From the NCBI RefSeq assembly GCF_029946505.1, contig NZ_JARZHG010000001.1:372001-436000 (forward strand): a DNA stretch of 64,000 nucleotides. The letters are read 5' to 3'. Under the pieces are notes generated by a model. That model was given only the letters and a program-made list of their open reading frames with translations, was not told where the DNA came from and ran no database searches. Made by a program: the position numbers and the translations under genes. Source of the DNA: Polyangium sp. y55x31 (GTDB lineage Bacteria > Myxococcota_A > Polyangia > Polyangiales > Polyangiaceae). Position 1 is the stretch's first letter; every line of letters begins with the position of its first letter. Of the stretch, positions 26,464 to 37,102 are shown piece after piece.

Positions 26464-29346
26464 TCAGTACGTTCCAACCAGATCCACCAGGAACGTCCGA
26501 CCATTCTGGGGCATCGTCCGGCTCTGGAACGTGTCCGTCACGGGCACGAGCACGCGGCGGTCGGCGATGTTGTAGACCCCCACGACGTACCGGATTCCGT
26601 ACGGTTTCACCTCGCCCGACACCGTCAAATCCGCGACGACCTGGGTCCCCGTCGCGCCACCGCCCACGAGCAGGCGCGGCGCCTCGAGCGTCATACGCAG
26701 CCCGAGCGACGCGATCGAGGGCACGACCGGAATCACCCCACGAAAGCCGGCGAGGTGCTCCGGCACGTTGCGCACGCGCGGATCGTCGAGCGTGTCGTCG
26801 AGGTACGTCGCGTGTTGATACCCGTACGTCGCGGCGAGCATCCATCCTTTGCGCCATTCGCGCCGGATCTCGGCGTCCGCGCCGAGCACGAGCATGCCCG
26901 TCTCGCTGTTCGCGTACGCCACCGTCGTTCGTCCGGGAATGGGCTTCGTGAAGATGAGACCGTCGATGTGGCTCCCGTGCACGGCCACGAGCGCCGCCCA
27001 GTCTTCGAGGAAACGTTGCGTGTACTCGATCTCGCCCGACCAGATCTTCTCGGCGTCGAGGGCTTTCGTCGGTTTTTCCTGGGACTGGCCGTTGTCGTTG
27101 TAGAGCTGCTCGTAAATGCTCGGGGCCCGGAACGCGCGGCCGCCCATCAGCTTGAGGGTGCCGCCTTTCACGGGCCGCGTGATGATCGCCGCCCGCGGCA
27201 CGAACACCGCGCCGAACGTGCTGTACACGTCGATACGCAGGCCGCCGGAGAGCCGGAGCCACGAGAGCGGCGCGCCCTCCGCGAGCGCATACCCCGCGGC
27301 GAACTGATAAGGCCGACGTTCATTCAGGTATCGCACCGTGGTCACGCGATTGACGTCCTCGCGGCCCTGGAGCGTCGCCTCGGGGTGCCATTGCCCCTCG
27401 CCGCCCACCGTGACGCGCAGCCGTGGCCCCGGCGAATACACGAGCCGCGCCTCGCCGCCCATCCACGTCCCCGCGAAGCTCTCGACGTTGTCGAGCTCCC
27501 CGTCGAACGCATACAGCCCGTCGTACGTGTAGCGGTTCGCGTGCGCGCGCACGAGCAATTGCAGCGAGCGCGACAGGCGCGGCTCGAAGCGCGCCTCCAC
27601 CATCATGCGCGTATCCGCGAACGAGGTCCGCGGGTTGCCCGCCTGCGTCGCGTACGCGCCCACCGGCGTCGCCTGCGTCCGGTGGTTGACGAACCATTGC
27701 AGCGTCGCCGGACCAAAGTACACGCGCCCGGCCGTGCCGCCCGCCTTGAAGGCCTCGACCCCGCGCACCCGGAACGGCTCGGTTTGGCCCGTGATCGGCA
27801 CCTCCAGATCGAAGCCGTCCGATTGCGCGCCCCACCCGCTCGCCCAGATCCCCTTGTCTTGCCCCTTCCGCAGGTGAAACCCGCCGCGCCCGCGCAAGAC
27901 CGCGCCGTCGTAGCTCCCGATGCCCACGTGTACGCCCGTGGGCTCCTCGCGCGAGCGCGTCACGAGGTTCACGATGCCCGAAAACGCGCCCGCGCCGTAG
28001 AGCAACGAGCCCGGGCCACGCACGATCTCGATGCGATCCACGTCGTGCAGATCGCCCCGCCCGTCGGAGCCGATGTACGAGCTGTTCAAAAGATTGTCGT
28101 TGAGCGCCTGCCCGTCCGAGAGCACGAGCACGCGGCTGCCATAATCGTTTGGCTGGCCAATCGCGCGGATCGAGGCCGACGCGTACGCCCTGTCGTTTGC
28201 CATGGCCACGCCGCGCACGCCGCGCAGCGCCTCCGCGATCGTCGGATACCCGAACGCCGAGAGCTCGCGCCGATCGATCACCGTGACCGAGCTCGGCGCG
28301 TCCTCGATCCGCTCGGCGAACCGCGACGCCGCCGTCACTTCGCGCAGCGGGACGAGGTCGAGCGTGCCGAGATCCACCTGCTCGCCCTGCCGCACCACGA
28401 TGTCGCGCACCACGGGCGCGTGCCCGGGCAAACTCACGCGCACCTGCCGCGCGCCCGCGGGCACCTCGCGGATCACCGCGGGCGAAAAGCCGGCCGCGCG
28501 CCCGTCGATGGTCACGAGCGCGCCCGGCTCCGTCGTCCCCACGACGACGACGCCCACCGGCGGCCGCAACGTGAGGTTCACCTCCGTCGTCTCGTGCGCC
28601 ACCACATTCACCGGTCGCGCCGGCGCGGAGGCGCCCTCGGCCGACACATAAAGCTCGTGCTTGCCGGGCGGGAGCGCGAGCTCGCACGGCGCGTAACACG
28701 CGGGCGGGCCCGTCTCCTCGTCGACCCGCACCGCCGCGCGTTGCGCGCCCGTCACGGCCACCTTCACCTTGCCGACGATACGCACGAGCGAAAGCGAGAC
28801 ACGCGTCTCGCTCCCACGCTTGGCCACGACCTCCTCGCTCGCCTTGGGCTCGTAGCCCGGGAGCTCGGCGATGATGCGGTATTTCCCTTCATTGACCGCG
28901 AGCGGCCGCGGCGCGTGGCCGCGCGAGCCGAGATCCTTTCGATCGATGTAAATCGTGGCGCCGGGCGGATCCGTCACGACGTCGAGGATCGCCACGTTCG
29001 GCGCGAGGCGCGTGATCGCTGATTTCGAGGCCTCGATCGCCGTGGGATCCGTCTCCCCGGCGAGGGCGTCGACGTAATAGCGGTGCGCGTCGGGCCATTG
29101 CCTGAGCTGCTCGAACGAGCGCGCGATGTTGAAGACCACGCGCCGGTTCGGGACGAGCCGGTTCGACAGCAAGAAATGCTGGAGCGCGCCGGTGTATTCG
29201 CCCTTCTGGTAATCGGCGGCGCCGAGCTGGAAATGGAGCTCGGCCTCGTCGGCGAGCCCGTCGGCCGAGGCGCGCGCCGCGCCGAGGAGCACGAGCGCGG
29301 CGGCGAGAAAGGGTCCGAGGACGCGAGAGGGCCTCATCAACGACAC
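26464..29346 (-). CDS. TonB-dependent receptor with N-terminal TPR and PEGA domains
   Basis: A 960-residue outer-membrane protein with an unusual layout. A signal peptide (to about 28) precedes a TPR-like helical region (LHFQLGAADYQKGEYTGALQHFLLSN, about 35-110). Then come three PEGA/carboxypeptidase-like beta modules (about 115-340), each with a DPPGATIYIDRK- or PGALVTIDG-type core. The plug domain (about 345-460) has SSVTVIDRRELSAFGYPTIAEAL, VLVLSDGQALND and IEIVRGPGSLLYGAGAFSGIVNLVT. A beta-barrel follows to the end, which closes on a terminal aromatic (VDLVGTY). Ordinary receptors lack the TPR-PEGA part. The preceding kinase gene ends three bases before the start. A signal-transducing or kinase-linked uptake role is inferred; the ligand is unknown. 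Confidence 0.9.
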   Translation of the reverse strand: MSLMRPSRVLGPFLAAALVLLGAARASADGLADEAELHFQLGAADYQKGEYTGALQHFLLSNRLVPNRRVVFNIARSFEQLRQWPDAHRYYVDALAGETDPTAIEASKSAITRLAPNVAILDVVTDPPGATIYIDRKDLGSRGHAPRPLAVNEGKYRIIAELPGYEPKASEEVVAKRGSETRVSLSLVRIVGKVKVAVTGAQRAAVRVDEETGPPACYAPCELALPPGKHELYVSAEGASAPARPVNVVAHETTEVNLTLRPPVGVVVVGTTEPGALVTIDGRAAGFSPAVIREVPAGARQVRVSLPGHAPVVRDIVVRQGEQVDLGTLDLVPLREVTAASRFAERIEDAPSSVTVIDRRELSAFGYPTIAEALRGVRGVAMANDRAYASASIRAIGQPNDYGSRVLVLSDGQALNDNLLNSSYIGSDGRGDLHDVDRIEIVRGPGSLLYGAGAFSGIVNLVTRSREEPTGVHVGIGSYDGAVLRGRGGFHLRKGQDKGIWASGWGAQSDGFDLEVPITGQTEPFRVRGVEAFKAGGTAGRVYFGPATLQWFVNHRTQATPVGAYATQAGNPRTSFADTRMMVEARFEPRLSRSLQLLVRAHANRYTYDGLYAFDGELDNVESFAGTWMGGEARLVYSPGPRLRVTVGGEGQWHPEATLQGREDVNRVTTVRYLNERRPYQFAAGYALAEGAPLSWLRLSGGLRIDVYSTFGAVFVPRAAIITRPVKGGTLKLMGGRAFRAPSIYEQLYNDNGQSQEKPTKALDAEKIWSGEIEYTQRFLEDWAALVAVHGSHIDGLIFTKPIPGRTTVAYANSETGMLVLGADAEIRREWRKGWMLAATYGYQHATYLDDTLDDPRVRNVPEHLAGFRGVIPVVPSIASLGLRMTLEAPRLLVGGGATGTQVVADLTVSGEVKPYGIRYVVGVYNIADRRVLVPVTDTFQSRTMPQNGRTFLVDLVGTY

Positions 29347-29349
29347 GCG

Positions 29350-30927
<1,578 letters not shown>

Positions 30928-31017
30928 GCCGAGCGCGAAATCCACGCTAAGGGATCTCGCGCGTCGTCGCAAGGCTCGGGTTGACGGCCCCGTCTCCTTC
31001 GTGTTCGCATCGCGCGT

Positions 31018-33348
31018 ATGCGGCCTCGCCTCGCTCGATCCCTCGCGCCCCTCCTCATGATGCTCGGTCTGACGAACGTCCTCGGCGGAACGGGATGCAC
31101 CCTCGAACCGCAGGACGTGCCTGCGGAGAAGGCGGAGCTCGTCGAGGATCCGCTCGTCTACGCGGATCCGCGTGTCGGCAGCGGCGGCTTCGGCTTCGCG
31201 AATGGAAGCGCCTTCCCCGGCGCGGCCGCGCCGTTCGGCCTCGCGAAGGTCGGCCCCGATACCCGCGGCCCCTACGATACCATCAATTTTTTGCATTACT
31301 CGGGCTACTGGGCCGGCGACGATCAGGTCCGGGCCTTTTCGCACCTGCACCTGCACGGCACGGGCGCGACCGATTACGGCGTCCTCGGGGTGATGCCGAT
31401 CGACGCCTTCGAAGCGTCGCGCTTCACGGCCCCCGGCTACGAATCGCACTTCGACAAGGCCACGGAGACGGCCTCGCCCGGGTATTACGCGGTCACCCTC
31501 GATCGGGGCTCGATCCGGAGCGAGCTCACGGCGACGAGGCACGCGGCGCACCACCGTCACGGGTATCCGACCGGCACGAAGGAGGGGCACGTCGTCTTCG
31601 ATCTCGACCATCACCTGAGCGGGGGTGAGGTCACCGAGGCCGAGTTCACGCTGGAGCCCGAGGCGCAACGTATCCGGGGCAAACTGCATCACGTGGGCGG
31701 GATGTCGGGCGGCTTCGGGGGCTACGACGTCTTCTTCGACGCCCGGACGCGCGCGCCTTGGAAAGCGGCCGAGGTCTGGTCGAACGGCGACGCGCCCGCC
31801 GAGGGGACGACGGGCAGCGGCACGAAGGTCGGCTTCGCGCTCTCGTTCGACCTCGGCGCGGACGCGGCCGTCGAATTGAAGATCGGCCTCTCGTTCGTCT
31901 CGCTGGAGAACGCCACGAAAAACCTCGAAGCCGAGATCCCGGACTGGGACTTCGACGGCACGCGGGCGAAGACGGCCGCGGCGTGGAGGGATCTCCTCGG
32001 CCGCATGAAGCTCTGGGGCGGCACCGAGACCGAGCGGCGCATCTTTTATTCAGCGCTCTACCGCGCGTTCCTCATGCCCACCGCGTCGAGCGACGTCGAC
32101 GGGAGTTACATCTACGGCGGCGAGCAGCGCACCGCGGAAGGTTTTTCCTTCCTGACCGATCAATCGCTCTGGGACACCTACCGCACGGTGACCCCGTTTT
32201 ATTCGCTCGTCGCGCCCGAGGCCGCGCGCGACACGGTCCGATCGCTCCACGCGATGGCCGAGATCTCCGGCTTCTTCCCGAAATGGCCCATCGCCACGGG
32301 CGAAGCGGGCACGATGATCGGGGCGAGCGCCGACGTCGTGCTCGCCGACAGCTACATCAAGGGCGTGACCGATTTCGACGCCGAGGGCGCCTACGCCATC
32401 GCGCGGCGGGCCGCCGTCGATCCGGTCGATCCGCCCGGCGGGCGTGGCGGGCGCGGGAACGTCGTGCCGTACATGGAGTACGGCTACGTGCCGGCGAGCA
32501 TCGGCCGCTCGGCCTCGCACACGCTCGAATACGCGCACGACGACCTCGCGCTCGGCCTCTTCGCGAAGGCGCTCGGCAAGGCGGACGACGCGGCCATGTT
32601 CACGGAGCGCGCGAACAACCACCGCAATCTCTTCGATCCCGTGACGGGCTTCATCCGCGCCAAGGACGAGGCCGGCCATTTCGTCGAGGACCCGTACAAC
32701 CCGTACTCCATCTCGGACCATTACGCCGAGGCGAACGGCTGGCACAGCCTGTGGGCGCAGCACGACATCCCCGGCATCGCCGAGCTGCTCGGCGGGCAAG
32801 CGCCGTTCGTGGAGAAGCTCCAGCGCTTCCTCGATGAAACCGTCGCCGACCTCGAAGAGCGCCCCATCGAGGACAACTTCGCGTCGGCGGCGCCGCGGAA
32901 TGCCTACTGGCACGGCAACGAGCCGGACATCCACGCGGCGTATGGATTCGCGCAGGTCGGCCGCGCGGACCTCACGCAGAAATACGTCCGCTGGGTGGCG
33001 AACGCCCATTACACGGACAAGCCCAGCGGCCTCGCCGGCAACGACGACGGCGGCACCCTCTCCTGCTGGTACCTCTTCACGGCCGCCGGCTTCTATCCGA
33101 TCCCCGGCACCGATCGGTACATCCTCGGCACGCCCTTCTTCCCCCGCCTGGAGATCGCCGTGAAAGGCGGCACGATCGTCGTCGAAGCCCCCGCGGTCTC
33201 GGCCCAGAACATCTACGTGCAAGCCGTCACCTGGAACGGCGTCGCGCTCGACAAACCCGAAATCCTCCACGGCGATCTCGCCCAGGGCGGCACGCTCCAT
33301 TTCGAGATGGGCCCCGCCCCCGGCCCCTTCGGCGTCACCACGCCCTGA
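31018..33348 (+). CDS. GH92-family glycosidase (alpha-mannosidase type), lipoprotein
   Basis: A 776-residue exported enzyme with signal peptide and lipobox GTGC (Cys about 27). It has the glycoside hydrolase 92 layout. An N-terminal beta-domain includes DPRVGSGGFGFANGSAFPGAAAPFG and FSHLHLHGTGATDYG, the latter the family's calcium/glycan-site H-x-H-G-T-G segment. A C-terminal (alpha/alpha)6 barrel has SLWDTYRT, GAGTMIGASADVVLADSYIKG, EYAHDDLA and GNDDGGTLSCWY. Known members are calcium-dependent exo-mannosidases that trim N-glycans or yeast mannan. Mannan or glycoprotein digestion during predation is inferred. The gene is divergent from the kinase operon, and the threonine dehydratase-like gene follows 14 bases after its stop. 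Confidence 0.93.
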   Translation: MRPRLARSLAPLLMMLGLTNVLGGTGCTLEPQDVPAEKAELVEDPLVYADPRVGSGGFGFANGSAFPGAAAPFGLAKVGPDTRGPYDTINFLHYSGYWAGDDQVRAFSHLHLHGTGATDYGVLGVMPIDAFEASRFTAPGYESHFDKATETASPGYYAVTLDRGSIRSELTATRHAAHHRHGYPTGTKEGHVVFDLDHHLSGGEVTEAEFTLEPEAQRIRGKLHHVGGMSGGFGGYDVFFDARTRAPWKAAEVWSNGDAPAEGTTGSGTKVGFALSFDLGADAAVELKIGLSFVSLENATKNLEAEIPDWDFDGTRAKTAAAWRDLLGRMKLWGGTETERRIFYSALYRAFLMPTASSDVDGSYIYGGEQRTAEGFSFLTDQSLWDTYRTVTPFYSLVAPEAARDTVRSLHAMAEISGFFPKWPIATGEAGTMIGASADVVLADSYIKGVTDFDAEGAYAIARRAAVDPVDPPGGRGGRGNVVPYMEYGYVPASIGRSASHTLEYAHDDLALGLFAKALGKADDAAMFTERANNHRNLFDPVTGFIRAKDEAGHFVEDPYNPYSISDHYAEANGWHSLWAQHDIPGIAELLGGQAPFVEKLQRFLDETVADLEERPIEDNFASAAPRNAYWHGNEPDIHAAYGFAQVGRADLTQKYVRWVANAHYTDKPSGLAGNDDGGTLSCWYLFTAAGFYPIPGTDRYILGTPFFPRLEIAVKGGTIVVEAPAVSAQNIYVQAVTWNGVALDKPEILHGDLAQGGTLHFEMGPAPGPFGVTTP

Positions 33349-33362
33349 CAACCCATTTCAAT

Positions 33363-34397
33363 ATGAACGATTCCCTCCCCTCGGTCTCGCCCCGGCACGT
33401 GCTCGCCGCGGCGAAGAGGCTCGCGCCGAGCGGCCTCATTCGCAAAACCCCGCTCGATCCGAGCCTGCCGCTCTCGGCCTCGATCCCGGCGGACGTCTAC
33501 CACAAGCTCGAGCTCTTCCAGCCCACGGGCTCGTTCAAGGTGCGCGGCGCGGCGAACAAGCTCCTGCGATTGCGCGACGAGGAGCAGGAGGCCTTTCGGC
33601 GCGGGTTCGTGGCCGCGTCCGCGGGCAACCACGGCCTCGGCCTCGCGCACGCCGCCTCCGCGCTCGCCGCGCGCGCGACGCTCGTCGTGCCCCGCACGGT
33701 TTCTCCCGCCAAGCTCGAATCGCTCTGGCGTTACCCCGTCGAGCTCATCGTCTCCGTGGGCAATTACGACGTCGCGGAGGCCGACGGCCGGCGCATCGAG
33801 GCCGAGCGCGGGCTCACGTTCGTCTCACCGTACAACGACGCCGACGTCATCGCCGGCGCGGGCACGGTCGGGCTCGAGATCCTCGCGGACCTGCCCGACG
33901 TGGACCTCGTCGTCGTCCCCGTCGGCGGCGGCGGGCTCGCCGCGGGCATCGCGCTCTACGTGAAATCGGTCGCGCCCCGCACCCGCGTCGTCGGCGTGCA
34001 AAGCGAGGCCTCACCCGCCATGCACAAGAGCCTCGCCGCGGGCCACGTCACCGAGGCCGAGGAGCTGCCGAGCCTCGCGGATGGTTTGTCCGGGAATGTC
34101 GAGCAGGGATCCATCACGTTCGATCTCTGCCGGCGCTTCCTCGACGATCTCGTCCTCGTCACGGAGGCCGAGATCGCCGAGGCCATGCGCCATTTTTTGC
34201 GCGAGGAGCGCCTCGTCGTGGAGGGCTCGGCCGCGGTGGGCGCCGCGGCGCTGCTCGCGGGGAAGATCGACCTCGCCCGGACGGGCGTGGCGCGGCCGCG
34301 TGTGGTGAATGTCGTCACCGGCCGCAACGTATCGGAGGCAACGCTCCGATCCATTCTTTCCCCTCCGGAGGCAGGCCAAGCGAAGCCCGAGCCTTGA
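33363..34397 (+). CDS. Threonine dehydratase-like PLP enzyme (fold type II)
   Basis: A 344-residue enzyme of the serine/threonine dehydratase family. PLP-binding Lys59 sits in GSFKVRGA. The ASAGNHGLGLAHAA segment and the phosphate-binding glycine loop VPVGGGGLAAGI are present, as is DDLVLVTEAEIAEAMR near the end. No ACT regulatory domain is attached, so it resembles catabolic threonine/serine dehydratases (TdcB type) or serine racemases rather than feedback-inhibited IlvA. It would release ammonia and a 2-oxo acid. The neighbouring GH92 gene ends 14 bases upstream, so co-transcription is likely, though there is no metabolic link. Confidence 0.9.
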   Translation: MNDSLPSVSPRHVLAAAKRLAPSGLIRKTPLDPSLPLSASIPADVYHKLELFQPTGSFKVRGAANKLLRLRDEEQEAFRRGFVAASAGNHGLGLAHAASALAARATLVVPRTVSPAKLESLWRYPVELIVSVGNYDVAEADGRRIEAERGLTFVSPYNDADVIAGAGTVGLEILADLPDVDLVVVPVGGGGLAAGIALYVKSVAPRTRVVGVQSEASPAMHKSLAAGHVTEAEELPSLADGLSGNVEQGSITFDLCRRFLDDLVLVTEAEIAEAMRHFLREERLVVEGSAAVGAAALLAGKIDLARTGVARPRVVNVVTGRNVSEATLRSILSPPEAGQAKPEP

Positions 34398-34423
34398 CAG
34401 GCTGCGCGCCCCCCTCGGAGGCT

Positions 34424-36067
34424 TCATTCGATCGCGTCCGTCGACCGCGCGCGCTCGCGCAGCAAGAATTTCTGGATCTTGCCGGTCGAAGTCTTGGGGA
34501 GCGGGCCGAAGACGACCTTCCGCGGCGCCTTGAAATGGGCGAGGTGCGACCGGCAAAACGTGATGAGATCCGCCTCCGTGATGGCGGCCCCCTCCTTCGT
34601 CTCGACGAACGCGAGCGGGGTCTCGCCCCATTTCGGATCCGGCGCGGCCACGACGGCCGCGGCGAGCACGGCGGGGTGCCGATAAAGCGTGTCCTCCACC
34701 TCCAGCGAGGAGATGTTTTCCCCGCCCGAGATGATGATGTCCTTCGAGCGATCCTTGATCTTCACATATCCGTCCGGCTGGAGGACGGCGAGATCGCCCG
34801 AATGGAACCAGCCGCCCCGGAATGCCTCCTCGGTGGCGCGCGGGTTCTTCAGGTATCCCTTCATGACGATGTTGCCGCGGAACACGACCTCGCCCATGAC
34901 CTCCCCATTGGCGGGCACGCGCTCCATGACCTCGGGATCCATCACGGTGAGCCCCTCCTCGACGAGGTACCGCACGCCCTGGCGGCCCATGCGCTCCGTA
35001 CGATGGCTGATGTCGAGCGCCGCCCAGTCCTCGTGCTTCTCGCAGACGGCCGCGGGCCCGTAGGTCTCGGTCAAACCATAGACGTGCGTGAGATCGAAGC
35101 CCATCCGCTCCATGCCCTCGATCATCGCCGCCGGCGGCGCCGCCGCGGCCACCATGGCGCTCACGCGGTGCCGGATCCCCTCCCGGAGCGCGGGATCGGC
35201 GTTGACGAGCATCGCGTGCACGATCGGCGCGCCGCAATAATGCGTGACGCCGTGCTCGCGGATCGCCTCGAAGACGTGGCGCGCGTCGACCTTGCGAAGG
35301 CAAACGTTCGTCCCGGCGTTCGCCGCCACCGTCCAGGTGAAACACCAGCCATTGCAGTGGAACATGGGCAACGTCCACAGGTACGTGGCGTGCTTCGGCA
35401 TGCTCCAGGTGACGATGTTGCCGATGGCATTCAGGTACGCGCCGCGGTGGTGATACACGACGCCCTTGGGATCTCCCGTCGTCCCCGAGGTGTAATTGAG
35501 CGAGATCGCCTCCCACTCGTCCTCCGGCATGCGCGGCGAAAAGGCAGGATCCCCCTCCGCGAGGAAGGCCTCGTATTCGAGCGCGCCGATGCGCTCGCCC
35601 GGCCCCTCGTACATCGGATCGTCCACGTCGACGACGAGCGGCTTCGATTGCGCCTGCGCGAGCGCCTGCCGCGCCATCCCCGAGAGCTCCCGATCGACGA
35701 TGAGGACCTTCGCCTCCGCGTGATCCAGCATGAACGCGATCGTGGCCGCGTCGAGGCGTGTGTTCAGCGTGTTCAGCACGGCGCCGGTCATCGGGACGCC
35801 GAAATGCACGTCGAGCATGGCCGGGATGTTCGGCAGGAGCACGGCCACCGTGTCCCCCACGCCGATCCCGCGCCGCGCGAGCGCCGAGGCGAGCCTGCGC
35901 GCGCGCTCGTACGCCTGCGACCAGGTAAAACGGATGCGGCCATGCACCATGGCGACGCGCGTTGGGTAGACGGCCGCCGCCCGCTCGAGGAACGTGATGG
36001 GCGTCAGCGGCGCGTAGTTCGCCTTCGTGCGAGGCAATTCTTCGTAAGGGTTCGGTCTCGTGCTCAT
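34424..36067 (-). CDS. AMP-forming acyl-CoA synthetase (ANL superfamily)
   Basis: A 547-residue adenylate-forming enzyme. The core motif is LNYTSGTTGDPKGVVYHHRG (P-loop-like A3), then LWTLPMFHCNGW, VYGLTETYGPA (A5), GWFHSGDLAVLQPDGYVKIKDRSKD (A7-A8) and IISGGENISSLEVEDTLYRHPAV. The catalytic Lys lies near the C-terminus (KTSTGKIQK). The type, with MFHCNGW and GGENISS, is that of medium/long-chain or 3-methylmercaptopropionate-like synthetases. The ATG at 36067 (MSTRPNPYEEL) is favoured over the longer frame. It activates a carboxylic acid with ATP and CoA, probably in fatty acid degradation, substrate unknown. A DUF2325 gene lies just upstream on the same strand, only 17 bases away, so an operon is likely. 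Confidence 0.92.
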   Translation of the reverse strand: MSTRPNPYEELPRTKANYAPLTPITFLERAAAVYPTRVAMVHGRIRFTWSQAYERARRLASALARRGIGVGDTVAVLLPNIPAMLDVHFGVPMTGAVLNTLNTRLDAATIAFMLDHAEAKVLIVDRELSGMARQALAQAQSKPLVVDVDDPMYEGPGERIGALEYEAFLAEGDPAFSPRMPEDEWEAISLNYTSGTTGDPKGVVYHHRGAYLNAIGNIVTWSMPKHATYLWTLPMFHCNGWCFTWTVAANAGTNVCLRKVDARHVFEAIREHGVTHYCGAPIVHAMLVNADPALREGIRHRVSAMVAAAAPPAAMIEGMERMGFDLTHVYGLTETYGPAAVCEKHEDWAALDISHRTERMGRQGVRYLVEEGLTVMDPEVMERVPANGEVMGEVVFRGNIVMKGYLKNPRATEEAFRGGWFHSGDLAVLQPDGYVKIKDRSKDIIISGGENISSLEVEDTLYRHPAVLAAAVVAAPDPKWGETPLAFVETKEGAAITEADLITFCRSHLAHFKAPRKVVFGPLPKTSTGKIQKFLLRERARSTDAIE

Positions 36068-36084
36068 GCTCGCGCGGGAGCCTA

Positions 36085-36417
36085 TCACGTCTCCCACTGT
36101 TCGAGCGCGCCTCGTAGCGCCGAGACCGACGCGCTCCGCAGATACACGACGGGCGCGTCGTCGATCCCGAGGTTTTGCACCTGATCCCGGAGGGCGTGCG
36201 AGACCATCGTCACCATGATGATGACGAGCGCGACCTTCCCCACGTCGCGACGCACGCCTTTCGGCACGCGCGTCTCGTAGTGCTTGAGGGTCAAGCCGTG
36301 CTTCTCGGCGACGTCACGGTACCTGTCCGACATCCCGCCGCTGCCGCCGATCACGAGCACGGTCCGACCACCACGCGAATCCTTCTCGACCTCTCTGGCA
36401 AGGGCTTCTCGGCTCAT
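36085..36417 (-). CDS. DUF2325 family protein
   Basis: A 110-residue small soluble protein. It has the DUF2325 pattern: a nucleotide-fold-like start TVLVIGGSGGMSDRYRDVAEKHGLTLKHYE, then RRDVGKVALVIIMVTMVSHALRDQVQNLG and PVVYLRSASVSALRGAL. In DUF2325 proteins the central segment with S-H and the terminal R-x-G/S-x-S-S are conserved, and this is similar. Function is unknown. It lies 17 bases before the acyl-CoA synthetase gene and so probably shares its transcript. The ATG at 36417 is chosen; 36435 is also possible. Confidence 0.75.
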   Translation of the reverse strand: MSREALAREVEKDSRGGRTVLVIGGSGGMSDRYRDVAEKHGLTLKHYETRVPKGVRRDVGKVALVIIMVTMVSHALRDQVQNLGIDDAPVVYLRSASVSALRGALEQWET

Positions 36418-36790
36418 GCCAGACGTCCATCGCAAGCCCCGGGCCAGCGCGGACGATCGCGATTTTCCCGCGATTTGCAGGGGGAGACGCTTTATTCCCG
36501 GTCAAAATGTCGACCCGCCCGAAGCGGGGTCTGACAAGCTGGCAAGGAGGATGTCTCCGTGGCGGACGATACGACAGAAGAGCAGGAGGAGGGCGGGGGG
36601 TGAAGGGCGGGCGGGCAAGGCGGGCGCGTCGGCCGTCTCGCTGTGCGGCCCTGAGCGCCTCTGCCCCACGGCCCCTGCGCCTCACCCCGCGACACGTCGT
36701 ACGGGTGGTTCCGGGATGAACGCGCTCTGGAGGCCCTGCACGACAGGCCGGTGCGTTCCTCGGACCTGCCACGGGGCCCGAGCGGCAGCT
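36418..36790. other. Intergenic region without recognisable gene
   Basis: About 370 bases of GC-rich sequence between two minus-strand genes, with purine-rich patches (36580-36620). Frames here lack homology and initiation signals. No repeat or RNA gene was recognised. Confidence 0.45.
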
Positions 36791-37102
36791 TCATTTGAAG
36801 CTTGGAAACATAAGATCTTCCCCTCCAAGGAATGTGACCTTGCCGCCCGTCAACATTTCAATTCCTCGCACGTCGACGGGCACGCTTCCCATTGCCATGT
36901 GAAGCGCTTGCATTGAATCGACCCCCCAAACTTTTCGCTTTTCTCGCCGCTTACCGGGCCCGCGTATCTCGTACACGACGGACCAATCGTTTCCTTCTTT
37001 TTGAGGTGCGCCGATTCGCACCCTGACATTTTGGAACTTCGACTCCTGGGACTGACGAAATTCAAGTATCCTCTCGGCAACGACCCTTTTTATCGTGGGC
37101 AT
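36791..37102 (-). CDS. DUF6968-like small protein, possible immunity protein
   Basis: A 103-residue soluble protein starting MPTIKRVVAERILEF. The middle WSVVYEIRGPG...KVWGVDSMQALHMAM and the end FLGGEDLMFPSF match the pattern of DUF6968 proteins: an I-A-E-R start, a G-x-D-S-x-Q-A-L core and a terminal F-P. The coding end of the upstream lipoprotein overlaps its start by 13 bases, so the two are translationally coupled. Small proteins of this type following polymorphic lipoproteins in myxobacteria look like immunity partners. That role is inferred from position and not shown by sequence. Confidence 0.7.
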   Translation of the reverse strand: MPTIKRVVAERILEFRQSQESKFQNVRVRIGAPQKEGNDWSVVYEIRGPGKRREKRKVWGVDSMQALHMAMGSVPVDVRGIEMLTGGKVTFLGGEDLMFPSFK

